Source of the DNA: Elusimicrobiota bacterium
GTDB lineage: Bacteria > Elusimicrobiota > Elusimicrobia > FEN-1173 > JAKLIF01
NCBI GenBank assembly: GCA_022709755.1
Contig: JAKLIF010000006.1
Span: 1 to 64,000, forward strand
Direction: 5' to 3'
DNA length: 64,000 nt
Part shown: in pieces, positions 61,501 through 64,000 of the stretch
Position numbering within the stretch: the first letter of the stretch is position 1
How the letters are laid out: the number at the start of each line of letters is the position of its first letter
Made by a program: the position numbers and the translations under genes
Notes under the pieces: generated by a model
The model's database searches: none
What the model saw: the letters and a program-made list of their open reading frames with translations, nothing else
What the model was told of the DNA's origin: nothing

Positions 61501-64000
61501 TGGTTGAGAACCGTCGGACCGACCGTGTCTTTCCTCATTTTGAAAACGTTGTTGAATGTGGCGGTTGTTCCCGCCATGTCCCAGGCTCGGACGCTCACAT
61601 GGTTGTCGCCCTGTCCGAGTGAATCAAAGACGAGTGACCAGTCGGATCCATAGGTCGGTTGGTTCCATCCGGCGGCGATGGATGTCCAATCCAGAATGAC
61701 CGCGCTCGCAGGATCGGTTCCCGCCCGGACGATGTATTCCAGCGTGTCGAGTCCAGAGAGACCGTTGTCCTGGAAATGAACGGCATAGGATGTTCCTCCG
61801 CTGCGGACATAGGTCGTGACGTCGTCCTGTAGGTCGATGACGGCCGGAGATTGAGTGTCTTTGCGGACGAAGAATACATCGGACTCTGTCTTGAAGTTTC
61901 CGGCCGTGTCGTAGGCGAGAACGGAAACATAGTTTGTCCCGTTCCGCAAGAGCCCGAAATTCACGCTCCAGTCGGATGTGTAGCTCGGTGTGGAAAGGCC
62001 AGAAACGGCGGTTGTCCAGGGGATGACGTCCCCCTCGCCGCTCGGGAGGCCAGAGGAAGATGAGACGGTATATTGGATCTCGTTCATCAACGACAGATTA
62101 TCGGCAAAGTCGACGTTGTAGAGGGTTCCCTCGCTGCCCCGCCAGGTCGTGGCGCCGTCCTGGAGATCGGAGATGATGGGAGCGACGGTGTCTTTCTTAA
62201 TGTAGTAGACATCGGCAGCGACAGTGGTGGCTCCCGACATGTCATAGGTTCGCACTGAGACGTGGTTGATGGTGGAGATGAGGGCATCGAAATCGACGGG
62301 CCAGTTCGTCGTGTAGGCGGCCGTGCCCGCGGGGATCGTGAAGATGTTCGTCCAGGGAACGATGTCTCCCACTCCTCCGCTGAGTCCTGTGTTGCGTGAA
62401 ACGGTGTAGTCCGCTCCCCTGAGGAGTCCACCGGGATCTCTGAAATCAACGTTGTACGCGGTGCCCGCGGTTTTTCTCCACGTGTCGTCCCCGGACTGGA
62501 AATCGTCTACCAGCGGGGCCGAGAGGTCGACGATCGTGCTGCATTCGGGACCTGTGGAGGGATTGGGAGGATCCGTCTCGGAGAGATTCCCGGCCCAGTC
62601 CCGCGCCACTAGCCGGAACCCGTATGTCGCTCCTCCCGCGGCGGTGAAGGGGATGGGGCTGGCAGTATGGGTGCTTCCATACTGGACCCAGGTGTAGGGA
62701 GCAACGGTTTGGACCGTGTAGAAGAGTTTCACCCATTTGACATCCGATAGGGTGTCCGAGGACGAATACTGCACGTTGAATTGGGTATTGCCGACATAAG
62801 ACGGAGAGGACGGCGCATCCGTCGGGGGCACCGTGTCCTTCTTGACGTAGAAGGCATCCACCGTCACGGCGCTCGTACTCCCCGCTGTATCCATGGCCCT
62901 GACGCTGATCCAGTTGTAGCTGGATTTAAGACTGGTGAAATTCAGCGACCACGGCGTGGCATAGGAATCCGAGTTGATGTTCCAGGCGGCGGTGGTCCAA
63001 GGGACCAGGCTCCCCTCGTCGGAGAGGAGTCCGGGGGCGCTGTCGGCCGTGTATTGGAACTTGCTCAGACGGGATCCTCCCGTGTCGTCGGAGGAGACGG
63101 AATAGGTCGTACCCGCGGCGTTCCTCCAGGTGTCATCGCCATTCTGGCTGTCGGTGATGGTCGGCGGAACGGTGTCCTTCTTCACGTAGAACGCGTCGAT
63201 GCGCGTGACCGAGGATCCGGCATGGTCGAACCCGACCACAGTGATGTAGTTGGTGGATTGGTTCAGGAGAGCATCGAAGACGACGGACGGGAGCGACCAG
63301 TTCGCCGTGTATGAGTTGCTGTTGATGTCGAGCGCCGCATCCGTGTATCCGATCAGGTCGGGACCGTTCCCGCCGGCGACCGTGGAAGCTTTCACCTGGA
63401 AACGGGAGAGCAGACTTCCCCCCGTGTCGGCGAAATCCACATTGTATGATCCGCCGTTGACGTTCCTCCAGGTGGCGTCGCCCGTCTGCGTGACGGTCAG
63501 GGTGGGCGGAGAAGTGTCCTTCTTCACGTAGAACGCGTCCACGTGGGTCTTGGTGTCGCCCGCCACGTCCCAGACACGGAGGGAGACATACCCGGTGCCT
63601 TCGGAGAGCGCCGCGAAATCGACGGCCCAATCCTGGGTGAATTCGGCGGTCCGCGTGGCCGTGAAGATGTCCGTCCACGGGATGATTCGTCCCTCCCCGG
63701 TGGACAATCCGGCGGTATGATCGACGGTATATTGGGCGGTTTCCAAGAGGGAGCCGCCGGCGTCGAGGAAGTTGACGTCGTAGAGCGTTCCGGCGGTTCG
63801 CCGCCAGTCGTCATCTCCCAGGACGAGGTTTTGGATCGTCGGCTTGGTGACGTCTTTGAGGATATAGAACGCGTCTTGGACCGTGGTCATATGCAACAGA
63901 GCGTCCCAGACACGCACGGAGACGTAATTGGTTGAGCCCTCCGGGAGGTCCGAGAAGCGCACGGTCCAATCGTCGGTATAGGAATGGGTCCCGATGTCCA
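43533..64000 (-). CDS. Giant secreted repeat protein, at least 6821 aa (start beyond window)
   Basis: At least 6821 residues; the frame is open at the right edge and the first visible residues (TDDWTVRFSDLPEG) lie inside a repeat. Order from the visible N-terminus: 8 complete repeats of about 113 residues with an Fn3/Ig-like insert, two Fn3 domains, a propeller-like domain, 25 more repeats with three Ig-like inserts, two more Fn3 domains and a second propeller-like domain, 2 repeats, one Fn3, two lamin-tail-like domains, a beta-rich segment and a C-terminal PQQ-like propeller. No transmembrane anchor or C-terminal sorting module is seen. Probably an extracellular adhesin or sheath protein; its exporter is unknown. 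Followed by the PQQ and PorV genes in one operon. Confidence 0.88.
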   Translation of the reverse strand, partial: DIGTHSYTDDWTVRFSDLPEGSTNYVSVRVWDALLHMTTVQDAFYILKDVTKPTIQNLVLGDDDWRRTAGTLYDVNFLDAGGSLLETAQYTVDHTAGLSTGEGRIIPWTDIFTATRTAEFTQDWAVDFAALSEGTGYVSLRVWDVAGDTKTHVDAFYVKKDTSPPTLTVTQTGDATWRNVNGGSYNVDFADTGGSLLSRFQVKASTVAGGNGPDLIGYTDAALDINSNSYTANWSLPSVVFDALLNQSTNYITVVGFDHAGSSVTRIDAFYVKKDTVPPTITDSQNGDDTWRNAAGTTYSVSSDDTGGSRLSKFQYTADSAPGLLSDEGSLVPWTTAAWNINSDSYATPWSLNFTSLKSSYNWISVRAMDTAGSTSAVTVDAFYVKKDTVPPTDAPSSPSYVGNTQFNVQYSSSDTLSDVKWVKLFYTVQTVAPYTWVQYGSTHTASPIPFTAAGGATYGFRLVARDWAGNLSETDPPNPSTGPECSTIVDLSAPLVDDFQSGDDTWRKTAGTAYNVDFRDPGGLLRGADYTVSRNTGLSGGVGDIVPWTNIFTIPAGTAAYTTNWPVDFDALISTINHVSVRTYDMSGATTVAADVYYIKKDTVAPIISDLQDGATTWRGSEGTLYNVDFADNLSLMNEIQYTVSSSSGLPSGEGDVIPWTTAVSGLSTPSYTSDWSVNFGLLRNGTNYVSVLAYDTAGNFKTESDVFFVRKDTQSPAVIDLQDDVTTYVRSGGTSYAVHFQDNGLSGLDTLEYIVRAGTDPASAVILDWTSIAAGWNQPTYGSDWSLVFDSLGQGDNHVSVRAWDMAGTTATFNNVFKMRKDTVGPTVLNHQSGDTVWRRANTASYDVDLQDTHSGVSQIQTKVMTGALLSGNTIQDWTLVRSTDTPSYSTDWSLLPGTFDLLNEGINYVSVRGVDVCGSTGTPSPDVFFVKKDTTPPGITVNQSGDDTWRKSDPGAVYDVDVDDALSLVSYIQYTVSDSPGLSGGEGNVVPWTTAVGGINSSLYDAPWGIDFTLLGSGTNYVSVRAADVAGNLSTPTPDAFYVKKDTVPPAALQNLAASAGGEGSIGISWSAPGDDGSSNGAVAEYIVKYSTTQYSSQVDFDNAATYSQSWLILDPGQTQNETLTGLLPGTQYFVAIESVDKAGNPSSLSNVSGNSATSGNDTTAPDSIIDLAAYTGDRPGEIQLLWTAPGDNGMTGTASSYVVKYRTGGAITNTAEFNSATTFAQTWEPRPAYEAETQVIDGLVESTTYYFCVKALDEASNPSGLSNSPSAMAATMSEMNGMVTFGQGTSTAPYYRNWSPSTFDTVKAGAGATGTQRWHVLRSNPRNRKEKILGILSSDRRLSVHRYNGNTGEWSDEWNTTVTGDTNAYYRGFDIAYEHGTGRAMVVYANGANTLSYRIWDGSSWIGPASTTTLAGVTAGTFYWVRAQPKSTSDEIMVIALDGTNSDIFAVRWTSAAWANSVRLTQTAPTATYECFDVAWESDSGDCLAVYGYQVGNNANTRIFNGSTWATALSTPVFGGQPRYIRLEADPSSDKIGFASLDSGSDWNLRMWDGNMYDAGPTEDGLVIAPTNGRPMDIAWEKKTSKLVATIADSGNPANTRVSYAYWLSGTWYPGTLATATENTNTSWSGQIDWIQMTSDPNTNNIVLTAVSNANDVRSILWQPGSNNWATIYSTHTTNASDINRQCFAFAYDRHDTLPPTVTNNMAYGSDTVWRSSNTASYDLDFNDTGGSHLDKFQARASTTTAGAGPFQPDWSDIETGLSPNDSYSNAWSVPGSFFDSLPQGQNYVSVRVLDVVGNASDVKTDAFFIRKDTVPPSIPNPLTPADGTVTSTASLTFDWDNAMDETSGILSYSLELSTNAFFTPLFYSSSPVSSQFAPGPLPSGQYYWRVRARDPAVNTSAFSSTFSVTVDTIPPSIAIGNSLLNGDTTWQRIDPGAVYDVDFLDAGYSHLKSARYSVWNSTGQSGTLLISFESGLIADNIGSDTRTEDWAVDYALLQNGTNYVTLRVEDLAGHTTVWVDAFFIRKDNAAPTTINNEPAGSDPVWRLTARPDGYNVDFFDTGGSRLDRIDYTAHTSSALPGGVGDILAWTAVAGPGLNLSSYTANWAVDFEALTSSLSYVSVRAYDLAGSSAVLADAFFVKKDTSGPVVTVGAGLLAGDTTYRNAPGTAYDVNVQDDASRIERIQYAVSSSSGLSGGTGNIIPWTTLAGPGLNQTSSVSDWTVQFSSLTENATNFVSVRAYDMAGNATVSTDTFRIFKDTTAPVITNGEAGGDYEWKNASGTVYNVNFQDSGGSTLDDILYSVRTSSGQQGTQLISWEQGVIFENIHSDVYGTDWPVEFSLLQNGTNYVSVQVRDYAGNISFLNDAFVIRKDTVPPSISDGQVGDSVWRRLPGTNYDVHFQDQGGSRLSRLQYTVDDTPGLPGGVGTVIPWTDIDTPLEADSYESDWSVDFESLSLETTNYVSVRVWDQAGSTTAQTDVFYVLKDTVPPSIDDHQSGDDSVHITDPGAVFDVDFFDTGGSRLDRIEYTVDSSADLPGGTGSILPWTPLELSIGATHYTDLWGVDFESLADGTNYVSVAVFDVAGSSVLSKDVFYVKKDTSAPVIDNHQSGDESWRRMGGTAYDVDFHSNSSQLLQAAQYTVDNAPDLLLGEGAVIPWTNIGVPPLNVTSWESNWTVNFSNLQEGGTNYVSVRTWKTTGATTTLKDAFYILRDVSVPSITDPVPGDDTVWRNSNTGSYNVDFRDTPTNGSLLSRFQVRASTTSGGTGPFSPDWTDTLTSLNTTSYLSEWPLTDEAFASFREGKNYVGAQIYDSAGNTAVLNDVFFVMKDTTPPSLTSHMTGGDTTWRNADTGSYDVDFADAGGSLLSRFQIRSSTAPGGAGTASPDWSDTVTGISSASYSGNWTLAGGQFGLLRPGTNYISVRVQDVAGSVTTDTDTFRILKDTAPPTITDSQNGDTVWRKDPGTTYNVTFEDLLSRLDTVRYTAWTGSAQTGDQVIPYSTLTVSGLDQSAFSSPWAVNFDALAQGINYISVQAWDMAGTTRTLNDVFYIRKDTTPPVIADHIAGGDTTWRRAAGTTYDVDFFDTLSLLATVQYTVSGATALPGGEGDRIPWTSITSPVQVSSYTSNWTLTFSLLHEGTNYVSVRAYDNLGQGTTVQDAFIVLKDTTAPTVTDNNFPDDTVPVTSPDTAYDVDFYDLGGSLLDKVEYTVWTQTGEMGGEILPYTPVALSIGATSYTADWTINYNALPNHATSYVSVRLTDTAGNVRVSSDVFKVIKAASLPGIVDNQPGDQNWVSTNTSVYNVDFQSLSGMNLDKFQVRSSTTPNGGGAFTSDWTDVVTGIGAIVYDTNWPLPYSVFENMVNNATNYVSVRVYDLVPSTNTQTDVFFVRKSTTLPLVQDLQEGDTTYRQSAGTVYNVNFADAGSGLKRADYTVRAGAGQSGDVIKDWTAIFTFAEGVASYTTDWSVDFSTLTEGATNYVSVRVFNQLDLSTAASDVFFIFKDTTPPGTPSLSSPSDGHLTSETDLFFDWSDSSDTASGILNYTLEISTVSSFASVSRTTTSAVSESTSTAFTTGQYWWRAKTTDRAQNNSVFTSTRSFTVDTSSPTITDLQGGDTTWYQADPGAAFNIDFADVGSGLTTAQFTINTVEGLPGGTGDLVPWVTLFSSTGTASFTSNWAIGAGTFTVLPEGRHLVSVRAFDRTSLSTTTVDAFYIQKDTSPPLISDLQAGDTTWRNVSGTAYDVRFYDNGSKLKTIEYTVASQTGLPGGVGNLIPWTAIAASPVNESTHTTAWSVDFTALTEGSTNYVSVRSMDNLNQMTTSYDVFHILKDVTYPTISDLQSDDTVWRRTDPGAVYNVDFFDAGGSRLDRAQYTVASSSGLSGGVGDVLGWTDIALDIQTTYYTDLWGIGFDAVREGQLYVSVKTLDQASNAQTLSDAFFIRKDTTPPVITVGAGLVGGDTAIRNANSGIYDVNLNDTGGSRLSSFAVKASTIPGAGGPDLIAYATVVSNIASSSYTTDWTLPQSVFNVLLGNGVTNYITVQAVDFANNVAVSTDAFKVFKDSAVPSITNHLSGGVTTWQSVPGALYDVDFYDTGLSLLNRVQYTAAGAPGLSGGEGNLIPWTDIAGPNLNASSYETDWSVSFSNLKSSFNWVSVRAIVNSSGTTTSADAFIIRKDTQGPVLTDLQEGDTTWRRIDPGNIYNVDFEDALSLLATAQYTVHGSSGLSGGSGNIIPWTTIFTSTGRISYTADWGIDFSGLTETVTNYVSVRAYDTAGSSATMTDVFHIRKDTTTPTVVNNQSGDDTWRNTNTGSYAVEFQDGGGSGLSHFQIRVTTATGVTSPAVQDWSTVLSALNTTHYATPWSIPAGTFNLMPNGACYVHVRTMDVAGSTSSVTQNAFYVRKDTAPPSIPSLLTPADDAAFGSDSVSFSWSDSSDNASGTADYLVQISSDILFSFVTDSSNPVTAQSTLTGLVQGTYYWRVRSRDAATNSSIYSSTRSFVIDLTSPTISNTTSAGYDITWRTTNPGAIYDGIDVTDTGGSRLDKFQVRLTTSAGQSSTPLLDWSDVQASINDDVYSAAWGFPDTVWDSLGQGVTNYIHLRAIDRAGNTSEIEENAFKVFKDTVPPDITDNQSDVTAWIKEDPGAVYNVDFGDDQSGVLSADYRVSSTAGLGNPVTGWINIFTISSGTAQRDDNWGVDFSTLTAGRNYVSIRCADLAGNQTENLDAFFVQKDTVPPTVTNSESGGDTVWRAVAKAGGYNVDFQDSYSGVISASYTVSNAPGLAGGAGNIIPWTHLFTQAAQSTYETNWNLDFDLLQNGTNYVSVRAVDDLLSVSTFTDVFFVKKDTIPPNGITDLASTTDSGAGQIHIAWTAPGDDDIVGQAASYTVKYSTNVLSAGNFDAASTYSQSWPPKVQGLGENQTLTGLTEGTTYYVAVKTTDKAGNLSGLSNTTGNSAWAGRVAPSAITDLSGATGSFPGEVNLTWTAVGDDGQTGTASGYILKYATVAITAANFDSIVSSYPVDTPKAAGNGEETTVAGLTPNTTYYFAIKVYDDAAPVPNTSALSNISTVTAAPSGPAAGMIVYGAGTQAIPQYDEWSGAAWDANARAAQTAEATIRWVALESCPVQKNRKMLGSVSSNGNLHVQSWNGETNTWTSEFNTSGGFPGATSKAFDIAWENSGRCVVAYYNGSPGKITYRVWSSTVTSNPWVVGPTEHTLTGTSNAVDTLRLVTLPNSNNIMLVTKDNPNLDIYAALWNGNGFVNGSTLTLSGVSAGCASVDAAWEVQSNRCMVLYGVGTSTQYSIYSSTAGSWVARNVTGPNVGQAVYWLRLASDPISNKIGTSIIYGASRWNAAIWNNNAWTLTASPDTSVDSNATRITDLAWETNSGKLVVVSVDSANPAKSFDWTTWSSTAGAWGATPTNAPTDSYNLGNNADLLWLQLEPDPNGNTMILRGISANNTVASRNWTGSAWDKGTYHTTGASASSYECAAITLDLHDTLLPSFLTQPFDPLSIGWIKDNTRSYDIRFSDIGGSRLARIETKITSAANQGGTLFQDWTPQVQGINADSYSTPWPFTSDTFNAVPEGSASYVSVRISDGAGNTRTTNDMFSLLKDTTPPTVTINMSETDWFNADPGAVCDVDFADAGGSNLPNTPSGAQYTVDNAAGLSGGVGSVIPWTNIPGASGANFSSNWSVLFSSLNAGVNYVSVRAFDLAGSTTTRVDAFTVKKDTVPPGTIADLGAIPGNMLGQIVLSWTAPGDNGTAGDNTSGAYIVKYSSAGSITAGNFDTAASWNQTWTPLAAGQMEVRTLTGLDPDTTYYFSVKTKDKVPVPPNASLNLSAVSNSPWSRPGRDAVMINEVYPTGGAGEDWVELFNASTNSKSMDGWTLVYNNGSLSSPGSETILWTGGAGDTIAGRGIHEITVSPDLEGGSPHFVVLRDTVPSNVNVVQWPSLSTGRSLARILDGNSRFDVDPTPTDNAFNSISTDTVKINEVNYHDLSNEFIELYNTGSSTRTLTNYSLRSKQNVRFVVDRVITPSGLTAVDDSSIDGLSTPYASAFGPSNGLDSQGDFVVLENAAGQVVDRVTWQGGNFVYYSTAGLTAACADPATASLPTSQVIGRMTDGADTNVDSADFGILNLETLGQKNNAGTPPASNTLSGPSNSTTLPRTFKISLSLGEDSSGGGNDTVWFVRTGGTEDGRSPHIYRLSSLGFNLTQLTSQTTSFTGALADDQDGHPLSDGTIYKMLLNTDTGSGRAAQLLRTGLVYDASQHTLTASTLSVVNTLNAGTSEPLLKISVTNESPAGANAMKLTALDVRFTDATDTPLDTPMAQDLFNALSLVSDSAVGQIGFYETAFDTSTLVSIEDHALSLSDGVQTFSIPTPESLAPGETKIYFLIADLSTATGVSFKISLDMDSDATVLDSPSDTRQSPQATGLLTTATLSLVAPAATPAGWPRALGTSSLSNAIESIAQLSWDTGDLFVGSNNGNLYSLQPDGTMRWSMDTGGAIQGTPYVTSIDEEEAPAIYLVNNAGLLMKVRDMGTGGSAAVQDGGWMRDIGAVGTPQYVITTGTNIYVGTTLNEVRKISAEDGTDLWGTPPVLYGQINGTIAVDETTPGVGEMWIGDQGGGVWRIKTDDGTVLSSFTSVGNTPISTDPLFLAGFTSAARNKDFLYITAGSRVYLRNRFNLKTSTDTWSDYDTGGSSITTSVNCNFEGAVPYIYFGTQDGRLIKINGETGAEVWSFQAPAPIESTPVVYPAHEATGDVYFGCNDGRIYAIDFQTRAHRSGWPYQAGAAVRGSPMIDQSVSPVLLYIGADNGKMHVLEIAP
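43536..44665 (-). repeat. PQQ-like beta-propeller at the C-terminus of the giant protein
   Basis: Repeating blades such as GDLFVGSNNGNLYSLQPDG, GTNIYVGTTLNEVRKIS, YIYFGTQDGRLIKINGETG, GDVYFGCNDGRIYAIDF and LLYIGADNGKMHVLEIAP end the protein. The fold is the same as in the neighbouring 878-aa protein, which places the two as related products. Confidence 0.75.
44670..45570 (-). other. Unassigned beta-rich segment of the giant protein
   Basis: About 300 residues between the lamin-tail-like domains and the PQQ propeller. Motifs such as FKISLSLGEDSSGGGNDT, FVRTGGTEDGRSPH and LLKISVTNESPAGANAM suggest beta strands. FKISLDMDSDATVL is near its end. No family recognised. Confidence 0.5.
45600..46450 (-). 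repeat. Two lamin-tail-like (LTD) domains in the giant protein
   Basis: VMINEVYPTGGAGEDWVELF and VKINEVNYHDLSNEFIELYN begin the two copies; each has the LTD pattern I-N-E followed by D/E-F/W-I/V-E-L-x-N, a short G-W-T-L strand, and D-x-V-V/D-R-V. Bacterial LTDs are usually near the surface-exposed end of secreted proteins. Confidence 0.65.
46470..46812 (-). repeat. Single Fn3 domain in the giant protein
   Basis: PPGTIADLGAIPGNMLGQIV, LSWTAPGDNG, YIVKYSS and LDPDTTYYFSVKTKD fit a fibronectin type III domain of the same subtype as the two tandem pairs elsewhere in this protein. Confidence 0.7.
46815..47500 (-). repeat. Third block: two copies of the 113-residue repeat
   Basis: Copies 34 and 35 by my count, for example YDIRFSDIGGSRLARIET with KDTTPPTV and VDFADAGGSNLPNTPS with KKDTVPPGT. 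They follow the second propeller-like domain. Confidence 0.7.
47505..48762 (-). repeat. Propeller-like domain, second copy, in the giant protein
   Basis: About 420 residues opening with GMIVYGAGTQAIPQYDEW and repeating a blade pattern of the type FDIAWE-x5-VVxY and RxW-x5-W (AFDIAWENSGRCVVAYY, DAAWEVQSNRCMVLYG, DLAWETNSGKLVVVS). It ends with DLHDTLLPSFL. It pairs with the first copy at 58890-60152. Confidence 0.65.
48765..49456 (-). repeat. Tandem Fn3 pair, second copy, in the giant protein
   Basis: ITDLASTTDSGAGQIHIAWT, LTEGTTYYVAVKTTDKAGN, then ITDLSGATGSFPGEVNLTWT and LTPNTTYYFAIKVYD. Standard Fn3 strands with the WTxxGDD loop. It precedes the second propeller-like domain. Confidence 0.75.
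50470..50785 (-). repeat. Ig-like insert, third copy, among the giant-protein repeats
   Basis: LLTPADDAAFGSDSVSFSW with YLVQISSD and GTYYWRVRSRDAATNSS. It has the same pattern as the other two inserts: TPADG, then FDWSD-like, E-x-S, and YYWRVRARD. Confidence 0.65.
53170..53475 (-). repeat. Ig-like insert, second copy, among the giant-protein repeats
   Basis: LSSPSDGHLTSETDLFFDWS, YTLEISTVSSFA and GQYWWRAKTTDRAQNNS. It follows the same layout as the other inserts and is also placed between two ordinary repeats. Confidence 0.65.
58235..58545 (-). repeat. Ig-like insert, first copy, among the giant-protein repeats
   Basis: NPLTPADGTVTSTASLTFDW, YSLELSTNAFF and GQYYWRVRARDPAVNTS. Same layout as the inserts near 50.6 kb and 53.3 kb; together they form a second, rarer repeat family in the protein. 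Confidence 0.65.
58890..60152 (-). repeat. Propeller-like domain, first copy, in the giant protein
   Basis: GMVTFGQGTSTAPYYRNW then blades FDIAYEHGTGRAMVVYANG, FDVAWESDSGDCLAVYG, MDIAWEKKTSKLVATIAD. The RIWDG-x-W motif recurs. It ends in YDRHDTLPPTV. Its counterpart is at 47505-48762. Confidence 0.65.
60155..60846 (-). repeat. Tandem Fn3 pair, first copy, in the giant protein
   Basis: LQNLAASAGGEGSIGISWSA, LLPGTQYFVAIESVDKAGN, IDLAAYTGDRPGEIQLLWTA and LVESTTYYFCVKALDEASN. Same subtype and spacing as the pair at 48765-49456, and it likewise precedes a propeller-like domain. Confidence 0.75.
60850..64000 (-). repeat. First visible block: 8 complete copies plus a partial copy of the ~113-residue repeat
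   Basis: Copies 1-8 by my count, interrupted by an Fn3/Ig-like insert at about 62515-62835 (YSSSDTLSDVKWVKLFYTV, YGFRLVARDWAGNLSE). The rightmost copy is cut by the window edge. The hinge D-x-F-Y-V-K-K-D-T-x-P-P-T is very regular here. Confidence 0.75.

Noticed and set aside
43533-63962. The giant gene starting at the GTG at 63962
   Set aside because: The frame continues to the window edge with repeat sequence in register (S-Y-T-D-D-W-T before it), there is no signal peptide at that point, so the real start is beyond 64000.
43533-64000. Repeat-rich region as a CRISPR array or tandem satellite
   Set aside because: Repeat spacing is about 339 bases, spacers are absent, and the whole stretch is one coding frame with divergent copies.

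Overview
The window reads as one stretch of a GC-rich (about 60 percent), diderm bacterial chromosome. Outer-membrane export, TonB/ExbB/ExbD, a PorV-like barrel and OmpA-like domains all imply an outer membrane. Giant secreted repeat proteins, PorV/PorQ-type barrels, FlgD/T9SS-like C-terminal domains and a BY-kinase exopolysaccharide system recall little-cultivated phyla such as Elusimicrobiota or Omnitrophota. That placement is an inference from gene content; the window has no rRNA or other marker to test it. No RNA genes, insertion sequences or CRISPR arrays were seen.

Layout, left to right. (1) Positions 1-186 hold the first 62 codons of a minus-strand secreted protein with its own promoter. 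(2) Positions 335-11419 (minus) form one tightly packed operon: WbqC-like protein, ExeA-type ATPase, PIG-L deacetylase, WecA/MraY-type glycosyl-1-phosphate transferase, a 998-aa TPR protein, ExbB, two ExbDs, a TonB-like protein and two envelope proteins with OmpA-like C-termini. It ends in a terminator that contains the last stop codon. (3) Positions 11584-15510 are the only plus-strand genes: an O-antigen ligase/polymerase, a GT-C glycosyltransferase and a small GT2. (4) Positions 15524-38337 (minus) form a polysaccharide operon of about 17 genes: a coiled-coil membrane protein, a CBM48 membrane protein, an AMIN-Wza exporter, a Wzz/BY-kinase, GT2 and GT4 enzymes, a CDP-alcohol phosphatidyltransferase-like protein, a flippase, methyltransferases, an asparagine synthetase, a PHP-family protein and a DUF2914-like membrane protein. 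(5) Positions 38414-64000 (minus) are a surface-protein operon: a giant repeat protein whose start lies beyond the right edge, a PQQ-propeller protein with a FlgD/T9SS-like C-terminus, a PorV-like barrel and a nucleotidyltransferase.

How they fit together (inference). The WecA-like enzyme would start a lipid-linked glycan. The GTs and methyltransferases would extend and decorate it, the flippase and ligase would handle the lipid-linked unit, and the Wzz/BY-kinase plus AMIN-Wza would control length and export. The ExbB-ExbD-ExbD-TonB-TPR-OmpA set is a proton-motive-force-driven trans-envelope machine encoded in the same transcription unit as glycan-initiation genes. Its composition recalls the myxobacterial Agl/Glt machinery. 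Downstream, the giant protein is built from 35 complete copies plus one partial copy of a roughly 113-residue beta-rich repeat, with Fn3, propeller and lamin-tail-like domains. It is the most striking object here.

Genes overlap by four bases (ATGA or GTGA) at many junctions. Two of the three visible operon heads appear to have promoters placed so that the transcript would start at or within a base or two of the start codon (leaderless).
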